Assembly: GCF_004403395.1 (NCBI RefSeq)
Contig: NZ_SOGN01000044.1
Location: forward strand, 124,446 to 188,445
Length of the DNA stretch: 64,000 bases
Origin: Cryobacterium cheniae
Lineage (GTDB): Bacteria > Actinomycetota > Actinomycetes > Actinomycetales > Microbacteriaceae
Direction: 5' to 3'
Shown: one piece after another, positions 17,497-26,832 of the stretch
How the letters are laid out: every line of letters begins with the position of its first letter
Position numbering within the stretch: the first letter of the stretch is position 1
Translations under genes and position numbers: made by a program
The notes under the pieces: generated by a model
What the model was told of the DNA's origin: nothing
The model's database searches: none
The model's input: only the letters and a program-made list of their open reading frames with translations

Positions 17497-17842
17497 CAGG
17501 CTCCCGCCCGGCGGATTGCTCGTGCAGCGTCCGCCACGCCCGATTCTGCCGCCGGGGCCGGCCTTTGTCGAGTGCGGCTCGATTGCACCGGACGTGGGGC
17601 GGTGCAGGCGAGCACAGGACCTGGTGGATCATAGTTCCATCCACTGGAAAGGCGTTCCAGCCGCCGGTGCGGTGACCGAAGCCTGCCGTTGTGTCGGGCG
17701 TCCGCCGCACCGCTGTCGACCACTGGACTCCTCCGGGTGCCGACGGCACACTCGATTGCACCAGAACACTGACGGCACCATCGAACGGGACCTGGATCAG
17801 CTTGCGTATCGACGACTCGCCACCTTGACTGCACGGACCGGC
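17497..17842. other. Non-coding or decayed 346-bp spacer
   Basis: The stretch between two divergent genes shows no convincing coding frame, RNA gene or terminator. Two short similar words (GAGTGCGGCTCGATTGCACC and CACTCGATTGCACC) occur about 170 bases apart but do not make a clear structure. Confidence 0.3.
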
Positions 17843-18263
17843 ATGATGACCGGCATCGTCGTCCTGCTGTCGCTCGGCATCCTGTTACCGGGCACGGCCG
17901 GTGCCTCCGCCGAGGACTGCCCCGAGGGCATCGCGCCGATCGTCGACGTGAACGGGAATCCGCAGTGCGTGGCGGTGGATGGGACCGATCCCGAACCGAC
18001 AGCACCGCCGACGACGCCGCCGACTCCCCCGCCGACCGACCTCCCAGAGCCGGAAGAGCCGGCTCCGCCGGAAACTGAGCGGAGCCCCCTGCCCCCGCTT
18101 CCATTCCGCCCACGGGGTCCCCGCTGAGCAGAAGGACACCGGCACATCGACGCCGGCGGTCGTGCCCCCGGAGCCGCCCACGAACGCCGGCACGACCGGG
18201 GTGATAGTGCTCTCGGTCCGGCCGTTCATCACCGTCCGCAGGCGGCCGAGAGCGCTCGGCTGA
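17843..18263 (+). pseudogene. Small secreted proline-rich protein, frameshifted
   Basis: From ATG 17843 the frame encodes a hydrophobic signal peptide (GIVVLLSLGILLPGTAGASA), a short Cys-containing mature start (EDCPEG) and a Pro/Thr/Glu-rich tail that stops at 18127. The +1 frame then continues the same composition (VVPPEPPTNAGTTG) to 18263, so one base appears to have been lost or gained near 18110. An upstream TTG would give a more basic signal-peptide start. No function is recognised. It may equally be an intact short protein ending at 18127. Confidence 0.4.
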
Positions 18264-18290
18264 CCCGCCCCCGGGGCAACCGGAGAAACC

Positions 18291-20400
18291 ATGAACGCGA
18301 CCACCGGATTCCCGCACCTGCACGTCGCCAGCGCCGACTCCACCCACTACGGGGTGACGATGCCGGTGCGCCTCGTCGACCAGGCCGCCGCGCAGGGCAG
18401 TTCGTTCCTGGCGGTGACCGAAACGGTCTGTCTGGCGCGGTCAAGCACCTGCGCGCCGGTTCCGGTGCCGTCGCCCTGGCGGCCGCACATGCCCGCCTGG
18501 CCCACGAAATGGCCACGGTGGAGAGACTCGGTTTCTCCGGCTACGTCCTCACCGCGGCGCGGGTCGCGGACCTCATCCGGAAGATGGGCATCCGGATTCA
18601 GGCGCGCGGGTCCGGGGTCGGCTCGGTGCTTCACTACGCCCTGCACACCTCCTCGGTGGAGCCGATCGCCAACGGGCTGCTCTTTGAGCGCTTCCTCTCC
18701 CCTGAGCGGCAGTACCTGCCCGACATCGACCTCGACGTCGAGTCGGCCCGGCGGCACGACATCTACCGGGCCGTCTTCGACTTCTTCGGTGCCGACCGGG
18801 TCAGCCTGATGTCAATGACGAACGCGTACCGCGGCCGGGGTGCCGTGCGGGACGCCGGCCTGGCCATGGGGTTGTCGGGCGACACGATCGATGCGATTCC
18901 CAAGCAGATGTGGCGCTTCAATGCACGCGATTTCCGCCGCGCCCTGGTCGAGAAGCCCGAGCTGGCTGAACTGGCCGCCGACGTGCGCCGGTCGGAGCAC
19001 CTGGACCTGCTGGTCGACCTGACCGCGAAACTCGACCGGCTCCCCCACCATTTCTCCGTGCGCCCTGCGGGGTCATCCTCTCCGACGCATCGTTGCCGGA
19101 CCGCACCCGGGTGCAGGCGTCCGGGATGGGGCTGCCCATGTCCCAGCTCGACAAACACGACATGGACCCGATGGGCCTGATCAACCTGGACATCCTGGGC
19201 GTGCGCATGCAGTCGGCCATGGCCCATGCAGTCGAGGAACACCGGCGCCTGTCGGGCGAGGGGATCGACCTCGACCGGATCCCGCTGGAAGACCCGGCGA
19301 CCTTCGAACTGATCCGCTCCACCCGCTCTCTGGGCGTCTTCCAGCTGAGTCCCCCGGGCAGATGGAGCTGGTCGGGAAGCTGCAACCCGAGGTCTTCAAC
19401 GACCTGACCGTGGAGATCTCCCTGTTCCGGCCAGGCCCGATGCAGAACAACATGCCCCTGCACTACCTGCAGGCCCGGCACGGGGAGGTTGCCCCCGACT
19501 TCCTGCACCCGAGATTCGAACTCATTTTGCGGGAGACGCGGGGCGTGGTCATCTTCCACGAGCGGGTGATGCGCCTCCTCGACGAACTCACCGGCTGCGG
19601 GCTCGGCCGAGCGGATGTGCTCCGTCGCCACCTCGGGAAACCCGGCGATCTGCCCCGCATCGAGGCGTTCGTGCGGGAGCGCGCCTTGGAGCGAGGGTTT
19701 CCGCCCGTCGTGGTGAGCCAGATCTGGCCGGTGCTCGCCGGGTTCGGCAGCTTCGGTTTCGCCAAGGCGCACGGGGCGGCGTTCGCCCTTCCGACTTCCC
19801 AGTCCGCCTGGCTGAAGGCGCATCACCCGGCGGAGTTCCTGGCCGGTCTGCTCACCCACGACCCCGGCATGTGGCCCAAGGACCTGATCGTGGCGGAGGC
19901 GCGGTTACTCGGCGTCCCCGTGCTGGCCCTGGACGTGCAGCGGAGTGCGCTCGGATACCAGGTGGAGGAACTCGTCGACGGGCGCCGCGGCAGCCGTCTG
20001 GCTCTCCCGGAATGGGCCGGGGGCACCGAGGCGGAACGAGCCCGGATCGTGCAACACCAGCCGTTCACGTCCTTGCAGGACTTCCAGGGTCGGTTGCGGC
20101 CGAAGCGGCGTACCTTCGAGGCCCTCGCCCGGCTGGGGGTGACGCCGGCCTCGCGGCTGCAGAACCTGCCGGGCGGCACCGAGGTGCTCATTGCCGGTGT
20201 ACGCCGGGCGTCCAACACCCCCCCCGATGCGCAGTGGCCGCCGGGTGGTCTTCGTCAGTCTCGATGACGGCACCGGGCCGGTGTCGAACGTGGTCTTCTG
20301 CCCCGACGCGCAGCAACGCGTCGGCTGCTCGAAGTCGCTCGTCAGGGCCGGCACGGGAGGGCTGTCACGGTTTGCGGACCGCGCACGACGGCTGACGGGC
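18291..20400 (+). pseudogene. dnaE2: Error-prone DNA polymerase DnaE2, multiply frameshifted and deleted
   Basis: Pieces of a DnaE2 polymerase (mutagenic repair with ImuA/ImuB) occur in order but in shifting frames. They are the PHP start FPHLHVASADSTHYG; then, joined by a large deletion, AHARLAHEMATVERLGF and ARGSGVGSVLHY; PDIDLDVESARR; HFSVRP/CGVILSDA; MGLPMSQLDKHD; FQL/SPGQMELVGK; EISLFRPGPMQNNM; SFGFAKAHGAAFALPT; and finally RRVVFVSLDDGTG. Frame changes fall near 18420, 19065, 19350 and 20215 (inside a C8 run). Two of them read as single-base losses (CTGGAG to CTGAG; CCCC to CCC). About 250 residues between the PHP and palm regions are missing. It cannot make a working polymerase. Confidence 0.88.
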
Positions 20401-20444
20401 GATGGGACGATCCCCAGATGCCCGGATGAGGGGAAATCCGATCG

Positions 20445-20466
20445 GATCAGTACCAGATCAGTACCA
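20445..20466. repeat. 11-bp tandem duplication across a stop codon
   Basis: GATCAGTACCA occurs twice back to back (20445-20455, 20456-20466). On the minus strand it duplicates the codons for the final Trp-Tyr and stop of the secreted muralytic protein, so the gene end is untouched and the extra copy lies just after the stop. Confidence 0.8.
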
Positions 20467-21399
20467 GTTGTTGGCCTCGGAATGGGCCCAGGCACCGCAC
20501 GGGGTGCCGTACCCGGCCTCGATGTAACCGAGGCCCCAGGAAATCTGGGTGGTCGCGTTCGTCGCCCAGTCGGATCCCGCGGTCGCCATCTTGCTGCCGG
20601 GCAGGGCCTGCGGGATGCCGGTGGCTCCGCTCGGGTTGTACGCCGTGTACGACCAGCCGGATTCCCTGGTCCAGAGGTCCACGAGGCAGGAGAATTCCGA
20701 CTCACCCCAGCCGTACTTCGAGGCGGCCATTGCCTGCGCCGTCGCTTTGGCTTCGGCGGGCGAGTTGCCGCCGGCGACGGGCTGGGTCGCCACTGCCACA
20801 TCGGCAGCGCGCGCAGCAGCGCCGGCCTCAGCCCGGGCGGCAGCCTGGGCTTGGGCTTGGGCTTGGGCTTGGGCCTGGGCGGCAGCCTCGGCCTGGGCGC
20901 GAACGGCTTCTGCTGCTGCGGCCTCGGCAGCAGCGCGGTCTACCTCGGCCACCGCCGAGCGGGCCGCGACGGTCGCTTCCTTAGTCTGCCCGGTCAGCTC
21001 GATGACGGTGTCCGTCTCCAGCGACTTGTAGTCCCCGAGCGCGGCAACGGATGACGCCAACGGGGTCGGATCCACCTTGTTCGCCATGGTGGTGATCACC
21101 GTTCCGGCGTCAAGGAGGGTGCTCTCCGCATGGCTGTGGGCCGTCTTTGTGGCGATGGCGGAATAGACACTGAGCTGCTCGTGCCGAAGCCCCGTGCTCT
21201 CAGAGAGCTCCGCCGTGGCGGCGACGTTGGCGGAACTGGCCGCGGATGCCTGCGACACCGCGCCGATTCCCACGATCATTCCGAGGAGGCCGAGCGCCGC
21301 TCCGGTTCCGAGAGCGACGGACCTGGTGTGCGAACGTTTGCGTTTGGCGTTGATTTCGCGGCGGGCGGACAGAGGTGAACGGGGTGAAGCAAAGCGCAT
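20458..21399 (-). CDS. Secreted protein with lysozyme-like / aggregation-promoting-factor C-terminal domain
   Basis: A 313-residue exported protein. Residues ~1-55 are a basic n-region and signal segment (TGAALGLLGMIVGIGAVSQASA). Residues ~60-200 are helical and include an Ala-Gln repeat. The last ~100 residues are the muralytic-type domain (WGESEFSCLVDLWTRESGW, PSGATGIPQALPGSKMA, SWGLGYIEAGYGTPCGAW) with the catalytic-type Glu in TRESGW. The protein probably cuts or remodels peptidoglycan. ATG 21399 has GGAAG close upstream. No c-di-AMP riboswitch, common before such genes, was recognised. Confidence 0.82.
   Translation of the reverse strand: MRFASPRSPLSARREINAKRKRSHTRSVALGTGAALGLLGMIVGIGAVSQASAASSANVAATAELSESTGLRHEQLSVYSAIATKTAHSHAESTLLDAGTVITTMANKVDPTPLASSVAALGDYKSLETDTVIELTGQTKEATVAARSAVAEVDRAAAEAAAAEAVRAQAEAAAQAQAQAQAQAQAAARAEAGAAARAADVAVATQPVAGGNSPAEAKATAQAMAASKYGWGESEFSCLVDLWTRESGWSYTAYNPSGATGIPQALPGSKMATAGSDWATNATTQISWGLGYIEAGYGTPCGAWAHSEANNWY
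20845..20880. repeat. Hexamer tandem repeat coding for Ala-Gln units
   Basis: Six copies of YTGGGC run from 20845 to 20880. On the coding strand they encode an alternating Ala-Gln stretch in the secreted muralytic protein. In-frame copy-number change would alter only linker length. Confidence 0.9.
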
Positions 21400-21575
21400 G
21401 ACTTCCAAAAAGCGATGCGGCCGGGCTATGTGATCCTCGGCGCACCTGATCGGTGGACTCACGGCGAGAGGCAACCGTGCGGACGAAGTTTCCAGTGTGC
21501 ACGCACTTCCTGAACAAATGCTCATTTAATGCTGGCAAACTCATCAGAGCTTCGGCGCTGTGGGAGGATGCCGCC

Positions 21576-22261
21576 GTGACCGAATCACGCCAGCGCCGGA
21601 TGCTCCTCGACACCGCTGGTCTGTACTTCCGGGCGTTCCACACGGTTCCCGACACCGTGAACGCATCGAACGGGATGCCCATGAACGCTGTTCGGGGACT
21701 GCTCGATATGATCGCGCGGCTCGCCTCTGAGTTTCAACCGAGCGAAATCGTGGCCTGTTGGGACGACGACTGTTCCAGGTCGTCGACGACTCCCGCAACG
21801 TGCGGGTGATCTATACCGGCCGCGGCATGGCCCGGCTGGAGATCCTCACCGACGCCACCCTGACCGCCAAGACCGGGGCGGCCCCCGCGCAATACGCTGA
21901 CTTCGCCGCCATGCGCGGCGATGCCTCCGTCGGACTGCCTGGCGTGGCCGGCCTGGGTGAGAAGACCGCGGCGACGCTACTGGCGGACTTCGGCGACCGG
22001 GACGGAATCCTGGCGGCCGCCGCCGATCCGGGTTGCCGGCTGGGCGCGGCCGTGCGCGCGAAGATTCTGGGAGCCGCGGACTACCTCACGGTGGCCCCGG
22101 CCGTGGTGAACGTGGTGCGCGACCTCACGCTGCCGGCGTTCGACGCCCGCATCCGCTCGCGCACGCCCGAACAGGTTGCCGAGCTGGAGCGACTGTCGAC
22201 CGAAAGGGGGCTGGCGCCCTCGGTGAAGCGCATTCGAAGCGCCTTCGACAGACTGGCCTGA
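21576..22261 (+). pseudogene. 5'-3' exonuclease, internal deletion with frameshift
   Basis: From GTG 21576 (GGGAGG eight bases upstream) the frame encodes a FEN-type 5'-3' exonuclease start (RRMLLDTAGLYFRAFHTVPD, EIVACWDDD). At ~21770 it jumps out of frame to FQVVDDSRNVRVIYT. The rest (DFAAMRGDASVGLPGVAGLGEKTA, the H3TH region) is intact to 22261. In normal proteins about 90 residues with several catalytic Asp/Glu lie between these blocks. The joint keeps a short CTG homology, suggesting a microhomology deletion. It would be inactive as a nuclease. Confidence 0.85.
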
Positions 22262-22308
22262 CCGGTCTCGTGACCGCGGAGTGTCAGGCGGGCCGGTGGA
22301 GCACGCGG

Positions 22309-22752
22309 CTATGCGGTCCCGGCGCCGCCCTCGGCGAGGAACGCGAGCCGGCGCAGAGTCTCCACATTTCGCGTCCTGATGACCGAGTCGCGCAGGAACA
22401 GGGGCACGAACCGGCCGGGGCCGGCGGTGGCCTCCTCCGTGATGCGTACGACGCATCCGTCGCCTCGTGCCTTCACGTCCAGGGCCACATGGGCCTCACC
22501 GATCGGCCAGCCACGGGCCTTGAACAGCGCGTGCCGGGGTGGGTCCCACTCCAGAGCAGACGTGGAGTCGTCGATCAGGGCCGGCCAGACGCCCACCGAG
22601 TGATGGATGGCGCTTCCTGGTGTCGGCCACGCCGCGTCGACGTTGCGCATGCGGGATGCTCCGACGACCCAGCTCGGGTACAGCCAGCCGTCTGCCAGAA
22701 CGGTGAATACGTTCTCGGGTGGGCAGTTCATGCTGCGGTAGTTCACGGCCAC
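22309..22752 (-). CDS. SRPBCC (polyketide cyclase-like) family protein
   Basis: A 147-residue START/SRPBCC-fold protein (VNYRSMNCPPENVFTVLADG, WLYPSWVVGA, LEWDPPRHALFKARGWPIGEA). Members bind hydrophobic ligands; the ligand here is unknown. GTG 22752 is chosen because AGGTGA precedes it. It begins eight bases after the FAD oxidoreductase gene stop, so the two form an operon and may act on the same lipid-like substrate (inference). Confidence 0.75.
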   Translation of the reverse strand: MAVNYRSMNCPPENVFTVLADGWLYPSWVVGASRMRNVDAAWPTPGSAIHHSVGVWPALIDDSTSALEWDPPRHALFKARGWPIGEAHVALDVKARGDGCVVRITEEATAGPGRFVPLFLRDSVIRTRNVETLRRLAFLAEGGAGTA

Positions 22753-22760
22753 AGTGTCAC

Positions 22761-24257
22761 CTATTTCTCGTTGGTCGGGGACAGATCGGGGACTGTGCGC
22801 ACCCCGAGTTCGGATCGCAGTGCGCTCAGGGCCGCGTGCCAGCCGGCCAGTCCGTGCACGCCGGGGCCCGGCGGTGTGGACGATGAACACAGGTACACGC
22901 CGTGCAAGGGGGTGCGCCATGGGTCCGGGGAGAGAACCGGTCGACGCACGAGTTGGGTCAGACTAACCTCTCCGGCCGAGATGTCACCGCCGACATAGTT
23001 GGGATTGTGCTGTTCCAACTGCGTCGCGGTGCGCCCCGCGCTGGCCAGGATCGTGTCGCGGAAACCCGGGGCGTAGCGCTCGATCTGACGCACGATCGCT
23101 TCGGTCTGATCGATGGTGGAGCCGCGCGGAACATGCGTGTACGCCCAGAGGGTGTGCTGCCCGGCCGGAGCGCGACTGGGGTCGATCCCGCTGGGCTGGG
23201 ACACGAGAACGTACGGCTCCTCGGCGTGCCGACCGCGAGCGACGGTGTTCTCGGCACGCCGGATCTGCGCCCGGGTACCGCCCACGTGCACCGTTCCCGC
23301 CGCCCGCAACCCGGTCGCCTGCCAGGGCACAGGATCCGACAGCGCGAAGTCGACCTTCGCGACGCCGTTGCCGTAGCGGAAGGCGCGCAGCCGTCTCGCG
23401 TAGGCGTCGGGCAGCTCACCCTCGGCGAGCCGCAGCAGCGCCCGAGGCGTGAGATCAAGCATCACCACGCGGGCCGGCGGCAGGTCGCTCAGCCGCCGCA
23501 CCTCGGTCGACGTGACGATCTCGCCGCCGTGAGCGAGCAGGTCGTCGACCAGCGCGGTCACGATCGCGCCACTGCCGCCGACCGGGATCGGCCAGCCGCC
23601 CGCGTGCGCATACGTGGCGAGGGTGAGGCCCGCACCCGCGGTGGCGAGGCTCGGCAGCGCCCTGATCGTGTGTGCACTGACGCCGGTGAGCAGGGCGGGT
23701 GCGGTCTCCCCCGAGAAGCGCAGGTCCCAGAGCGGGCTGCTGCCCTGCTCGAGAACGCGCAGGCCGAAACGCAGGGCCGTGACCGGATGGTTCGGCAGCC
23801 GCAGAAGCTGCGCGCCGGTGAACTCCGCCACCCGCTCGGAATGAGCCACGAGGGGCGCGAAAAGCCGGTTCCAGGCCGCGCCGTCCCGGCCCAGCTCGGC
23901 GACGGTGCGCGTGAGGCTACGGTAGGCGAGGCCGGCGGTGCCGCCCGGCAGCGGGTGCCCGTAGGAGACCTCCGGAACGGCCAGTTCGATCCGGTCCGCG
24001 AGCCCGAATCGTTGGAAGAATTCCGAGGCCAGGGCGAGCGGATGCACGGCGGAGCAGACGTCATGGTGGAAGCCGGGCAGGGTGAGTTCCGCCGTGGCGG
24101 CACCACCACCGACGCGGGCGGACTTCTCGTAGACGCGCACCGAGAGCCCGGCCCGGGCCAGGGTAATCGCGGCGGCGAGGCCGTTGGGCCCGGAGCCGAC
24201 CACGATCGCGTCGACCTCCGCCACTCCCCGCCGCACAGTCACCACGTCACTCTCCAC
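22761..24257 (-). CDS. FAD-dependent oxidoreductase, phytoene-desaturase-like
   Basis: A 498-residue flavoprotein with the N-terminal Rossmann motif VVGSGPNGLAAAITLARAG, an EKSARVGGGAATAE acidic end to the second strand, and a C-terminal FAD motif GVYLCSSSTPPGPGVHGLAGWHAA. This layout is shared by carotenoid desaturase/isomerase-type oxidases. No other carotenoid gene is nearby, so the substrate is open. GTG 24257 is used but its ribosome-binding site is weak. Co-transcribed with the downstream SRPBCC gene. Confidence 0.8.
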   Translation of the reverse strand: MESDVVTVRRGVAEVDAIVVGSGPNGLAAAITLARAGLSVRVYEKSARVGGGAATAELTLPGFHHDVCSAVHPLALASEFFQRFGLADRIELAVPEVSYGHPLPGGTAGLAYRSLTRTVAELGRDGAAWNRLFAPLVAHSERVAEFTGAQLLRLPNHPVTALRFGLRVLEQGSSPLWDLRFSGETAPALLTGVSAHTIRALPSLATAGAGLTLATYAHAGGWPIPVGGSGAIVTALVDDLLAHGGEIVTSTEVRRLSDLPPARVVMLDLTPRALLRLAEGELPDAYARRLRAFRYGNGVAKVDFALSDPVPWQATGLRAAGTVHVGGTRAQIRRAENTVARGRHAEEPYVLVSQPSGIDPSRAPAGQHTLWAYTHVPRGSTIDQTEAIVRQIERYAPGFRDTILASAGRTATQLEQHNPNYVGGDISAGEVSLTQLVRRPVLSPDPWRTPLHGVYLCSSSTPPGPGVHGLAGWHAALSALRSELGVRTVPDLSPTNEK

Positions 24258-24334
24258 TCGTCATGGGAACAGTCTCCCCCTGACTTGGCATCAGACCAAT
24301 CAAGCGCCCCCGGGTGTTGAGTTCAGGTTGGTGA

Positions 24335-24415
24335 CTTCTGGGTCGGTCGGCTCCACGATCGGTGATCGTCGGGTACTACGAGGATGGTCCGAACCTGGTG
24401 ACCATGGCGATGAAG
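24335..24415 (+). pseudogene. Fragment of a deazaflavin-type nitroreductase
   Basis: A short frame reads VIVGYYEDGPNLVTMAM, which matches the central block of deazaflavin (F420)-dependent nitroreductase-like proteins as I recall them. Neither the N-terminal nor the C-terminal part of such a protein is found around it. It is a relic of about 27 codons, with low confidence. Confidence 0.35.
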
Positions 24416-24508
24416 CCAGGGACTCCTCTCGTCGGCCACCATGGGCGGCAAAGCCCAGAGGGGTGCCTGGAGGGCGGCCATCTGCATGGTCTCACGAGCA
24501 CGAGTCTG

Positions 24509-24913
24509 TTACTCACGCCCAGATTCGTATCCGATGAGCCAGTGGAGTCCATGACGGTCGATGACCTGTCCGTCCGAAGCGCCCCAGGGCTTTGGGGCAA
24601 GCTGGTCAACGATCTGGCCGCCGACTGCGAGTTTGTCGAACCACTCATGGAGAACTTCGGGTTCGGCGGTCCCCAGCAAGGAGAGCCTGATGCCTTCAAG
24701 CCGGACACTCTTCTCGCCTGCTGCCGCATCAGATCCCATCACCGCAACTACGCCGTCGAGCACGCCGTGAGCTATGGCATTCGGCGGGCCGTCGCTGCGA
24801 CCGAAATCCTCGTAGGTGTGAAGGGAGAGCTCTCCACCGAAAACATCTGCATAGAAGCCGAGCGCTTCGCGCGCTGTACCGGGAAAAGTGACATAGATCT
24901 GTGGCGACGTCAT
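24509..24913 (-). CDS. VOC family protein, PhnB-like
   Basis: A 134-residue glyoxalase-fold protein (IYVTFPGTAREALGFYADVFGG, ending WGASDGQVIDRHGLHWLIGY) of the PhnB/3-demethylubiquinone-methyltransferase-like group; the enzyme activity of this group is generally not known. ATG 24913 matches where family members begin; a TTG eight codons upstream is an alternative, and neither has a clear ribosome-binding site. It is isolated among gene fragments but looks intact. Confidence 0.75.
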   Translation of the reverse strand: MTSPQIYVTFPGTAREALGFYADVFGGELSLHTYEDFGRSDGPPNAIAHGVLDGVVAVMGSDAAAGEKSVRLEGIRLSLLGTAEPEVLHEWFDKLAVGGQIVDQLAPKPWGASDGQVIDRHGLHWLIGYESGRE

Positions 24914-25081
24914 GTGCAGAGCATACAGATCGACCAACCACGGATCTTCGTCTTGTTATTGAGGACATCAAGAGCGTGAGGCGATCCAGAAACGACCGTG
25001 GAATGGGGAGTTTGAAGGGTGGAGGGCCCCACACCAACGACAATGCCGGAACACCACTAGCTATGCCCGAAAGGACCTACC

Positions 25082-25310
25082 GTGGTCTACGAACGGGAGC
25101 GTGAGCGGCGAAACGATGCAGTGTTCGCCGAACACAAGAGCGCCGTCGCTGCCGGGGAGAAGCGTGTTTTCCGCACGACCAGCACCGGCGAGCTGCACAG
25201 CTATCCAGGTGATGAGATCGGGTTCAGCCCCGGCCGCGGCCAGGTTCAGGTCAGCACGTGGTGGGGTATGGGATCATCATGGTCTTCCTCGGAATCATGT
25301 TCGGTACGGC
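25082..25310 (+). pseudogene. Truncated hypothetical membrane protein
   Basis: A frame from 25082 encodes a charged start (VYERERERRNDAVFAEHKSA) and GDEIGFSPGRGQVQVS. After a one-base shift near 25262 a hydrophobic helix follows (GIIMVFLGIMFGTASLP). The sequence then runs into the manganese-catalase fragment on the other strand. I do not recognise the family; it appears frameshifted and cut at its 3' end. Confidence 0.35.
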
Positions 25311-25480
25311 ATCGCTGCCGCACCTCGAAAATTCATCGCCGGAAACAGGTAGTGCATCATGGTGCGCATCTCACCGAACTGGCCGCCCAAACCTTGCTGA
25401 ATAGTATTCGCAGCCGCGAGATCAGGCTCATCCTGCTCGATGTCGTGAATATGGTGTTGCACGTGAAAATGCATATTCAT
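25295..25480 (-). pseudogene. N-terminal fragment of a manganese catalase
   Basis: The minus strand from ATG 25480 encodes about 61 residues that match the start of Mn-catalases: HFHVQHHIHDIEQDEPD, then GLGGQFGEMRTMMHYLFPAMNFRG, with the first metal-binding Glu in GEMRTMM. It stops at 25295, long before the ~290-residue family length, and the rest is absent. Peroxide detoxification by this gene is therefore lost. Confidence 0.6.
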
Positions 25481-25851
25481 CCCTGTGGATCGTCGACGAA
25501 AACACCGGACCGGAAAATCTGTCGTCCGGAAACCCGAAACTAGCTCCATACGGTGCCGCCGGATTTACACCCACGCTGACGCCGAGTTTCGCGCGACGGT
25601 ATTGAAGTGCAATCGCGCCTGCCCGGCACGTCCCACCTCGAGGAACCGGATGACGAGAACGTGGCTGCGCGTGCACGCCAGGCTGTCCGAAGTCATGGCG
25701 TGACGAAGTTGACTTGATCCCCCGGTGGACAGCCGGAATTGTTCGCGTCTGCACTGATCCTGAGTTGCTCGTCCCAGAAGCGCACAGATTTAGGTCCGCG
25801 CCCTTGGTGACGGGCACGTCATACCGATCCGGCGTGACCTACACTGGCGCA
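25481..25851. other. 371-bp region without recognisable gene
   Basis: No frame here has convincing coding character on either strand. TACACT at 25840-25845 lies seven bases before the lipid kinase ATG and could be a -10 giving a leaderless mRNA for that gene; no -35 is evident. Confidence 0.3.
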
Positions 25852-26832
25852 ATGAATGCTGTCACACCTCAGACCGCCGCTGTCATCTTCAACCCCGTCA
25901 AGGTTGATCTCGACGTGCTCAAGGGCGCCGTGAATGCGGAAGCTGCTGCCGCGGGGTGGGCTGAGAGTGTCTGGTTTGAAACGTCCGTCGACGACGTCGG
26001 CCAAGGCGTGACCGCTGAAGCGCTTCAGCTTGGCGTTGATTTGGTTATCGTCGCCGGCGGTGATGGCACCGTGCGCGCGGTCGTCGAGGCTGTTTGTGGG
26101 CATGACGTGCCCGTTGCGCTTGTGCCCTCAGGCACGGGCAACCTTCTCGCCCGCAATCTGAAGATGACGCTCAACAATCTTCCCGAAAGCGTGCGCATAG
26201 CCTTCTCCGGTGAGGATCGCGCCATTGATTTGGGCATGATTCGTATTGAGCGCGAAGACAAATCCCGTGATGAGCATGCTTTTGTGGTGATGGCCGGTTT
26301 GGGTCTCGATGCGAAGATGATCACGAACACCGACGAAGATTTGAAGAAGAAGGCAGGGTGGGCGGCGTACGTGCAAGCCATTGCCACGTCTTTGCGCGAC
26401 CCGGATGAACTTCATCTGCGATTCAAAATCAACGATGACGCAGCCAAACGCGCGACGGTTCACACCCTTATTATCGGCAACTGCGGGTCACTGCCGGCCA
26501 ACATTCTGCTGATGCCCGAAGCGGTGCTGGACGACGGATTGTTTGATGTGATGATGACCCGACCAGGCGGCGTTCTGGGATGGATTCGAGTATGGGTGAA
26601 AGTGGCCTGGACAAACGGCATTGTTCGTCGAACAAAGGCGGGCAGAGCCCTCGCCGGGGAACGAAAAAACGATGGCGACCTGCGCTATGAAACCGGCTCG
26701 CAGTTCACCGCCCGCTTCTCCCGACCGGAGGAAATCGAACTCGACGGCGACGGATTCGGCAAGGCGATCGCATTCAAAGCTTGGATCGAGCCCCGCACAC
26801 TTCGCGTGCGTACATCTGTCACCAAGGATTGA
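25852..26832 (+). CDS. Diacylglycerol kinase-family lipid kinase
   Basis: A 326-residue protein with the catalytic-domain signature of the DAGK/sphingosine kinase fold: IFNPVKV at the start, VIVAGGDGTVRAVVEAV near residue 65 and PSGTGNLLARNL near 90. The C-terminal beta-sandwich ends near EIELDGDGFG. It likely phosphorylates a membrane lipid such as diacylglycerol or a polyprenol, using ATP. ATG 25852 has no ribosome-binding site; a -10-like TACACT just upstream suggests a leaderless transcript. GC is lower and codon use less extreme than in neighbours. Confidence 0.88.
   Translation: MNAVTPQTAAVIFNPVKVDLDVLKGAVNAEAAAAGWAESVWFETSVDDVGQGVTAEALQLGVDLVIVAGGDGTVRAVVEAVCGHDVPVALVPSGTGNLLARNLKMTLNNLPESVRIAFSGEDRAIDLGMIRIEREDKSRDEHAFVVMAGLGLDAKMITNTDEDLKKKAGWAAYVQAIATSLRDPDELHLRFKINDDAAKRATVHTLIIGNCGSLPANILLMPEAVLDDGLFDVMMTRPGGVLGWIRVWVKVAWTNGIVRRTKAGRALAGERKNDGDLRYETGSQFTARFSRPEEIELDGDGFGKAIAFKAWIEPRTLRVRTSVTKD

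Noticed and set aside
21400-21575. Possible c-di-AMP riboswitch before the secreted muralytic protein
   Set aside because: The position is typical, but the conserved riboswitch words could not be found in the leader.
22902-24320. 472-codon open frame opposite the FAD oxidoreductase
   Set aside because: Arg/Gly-rich antisense shadow without motifs.
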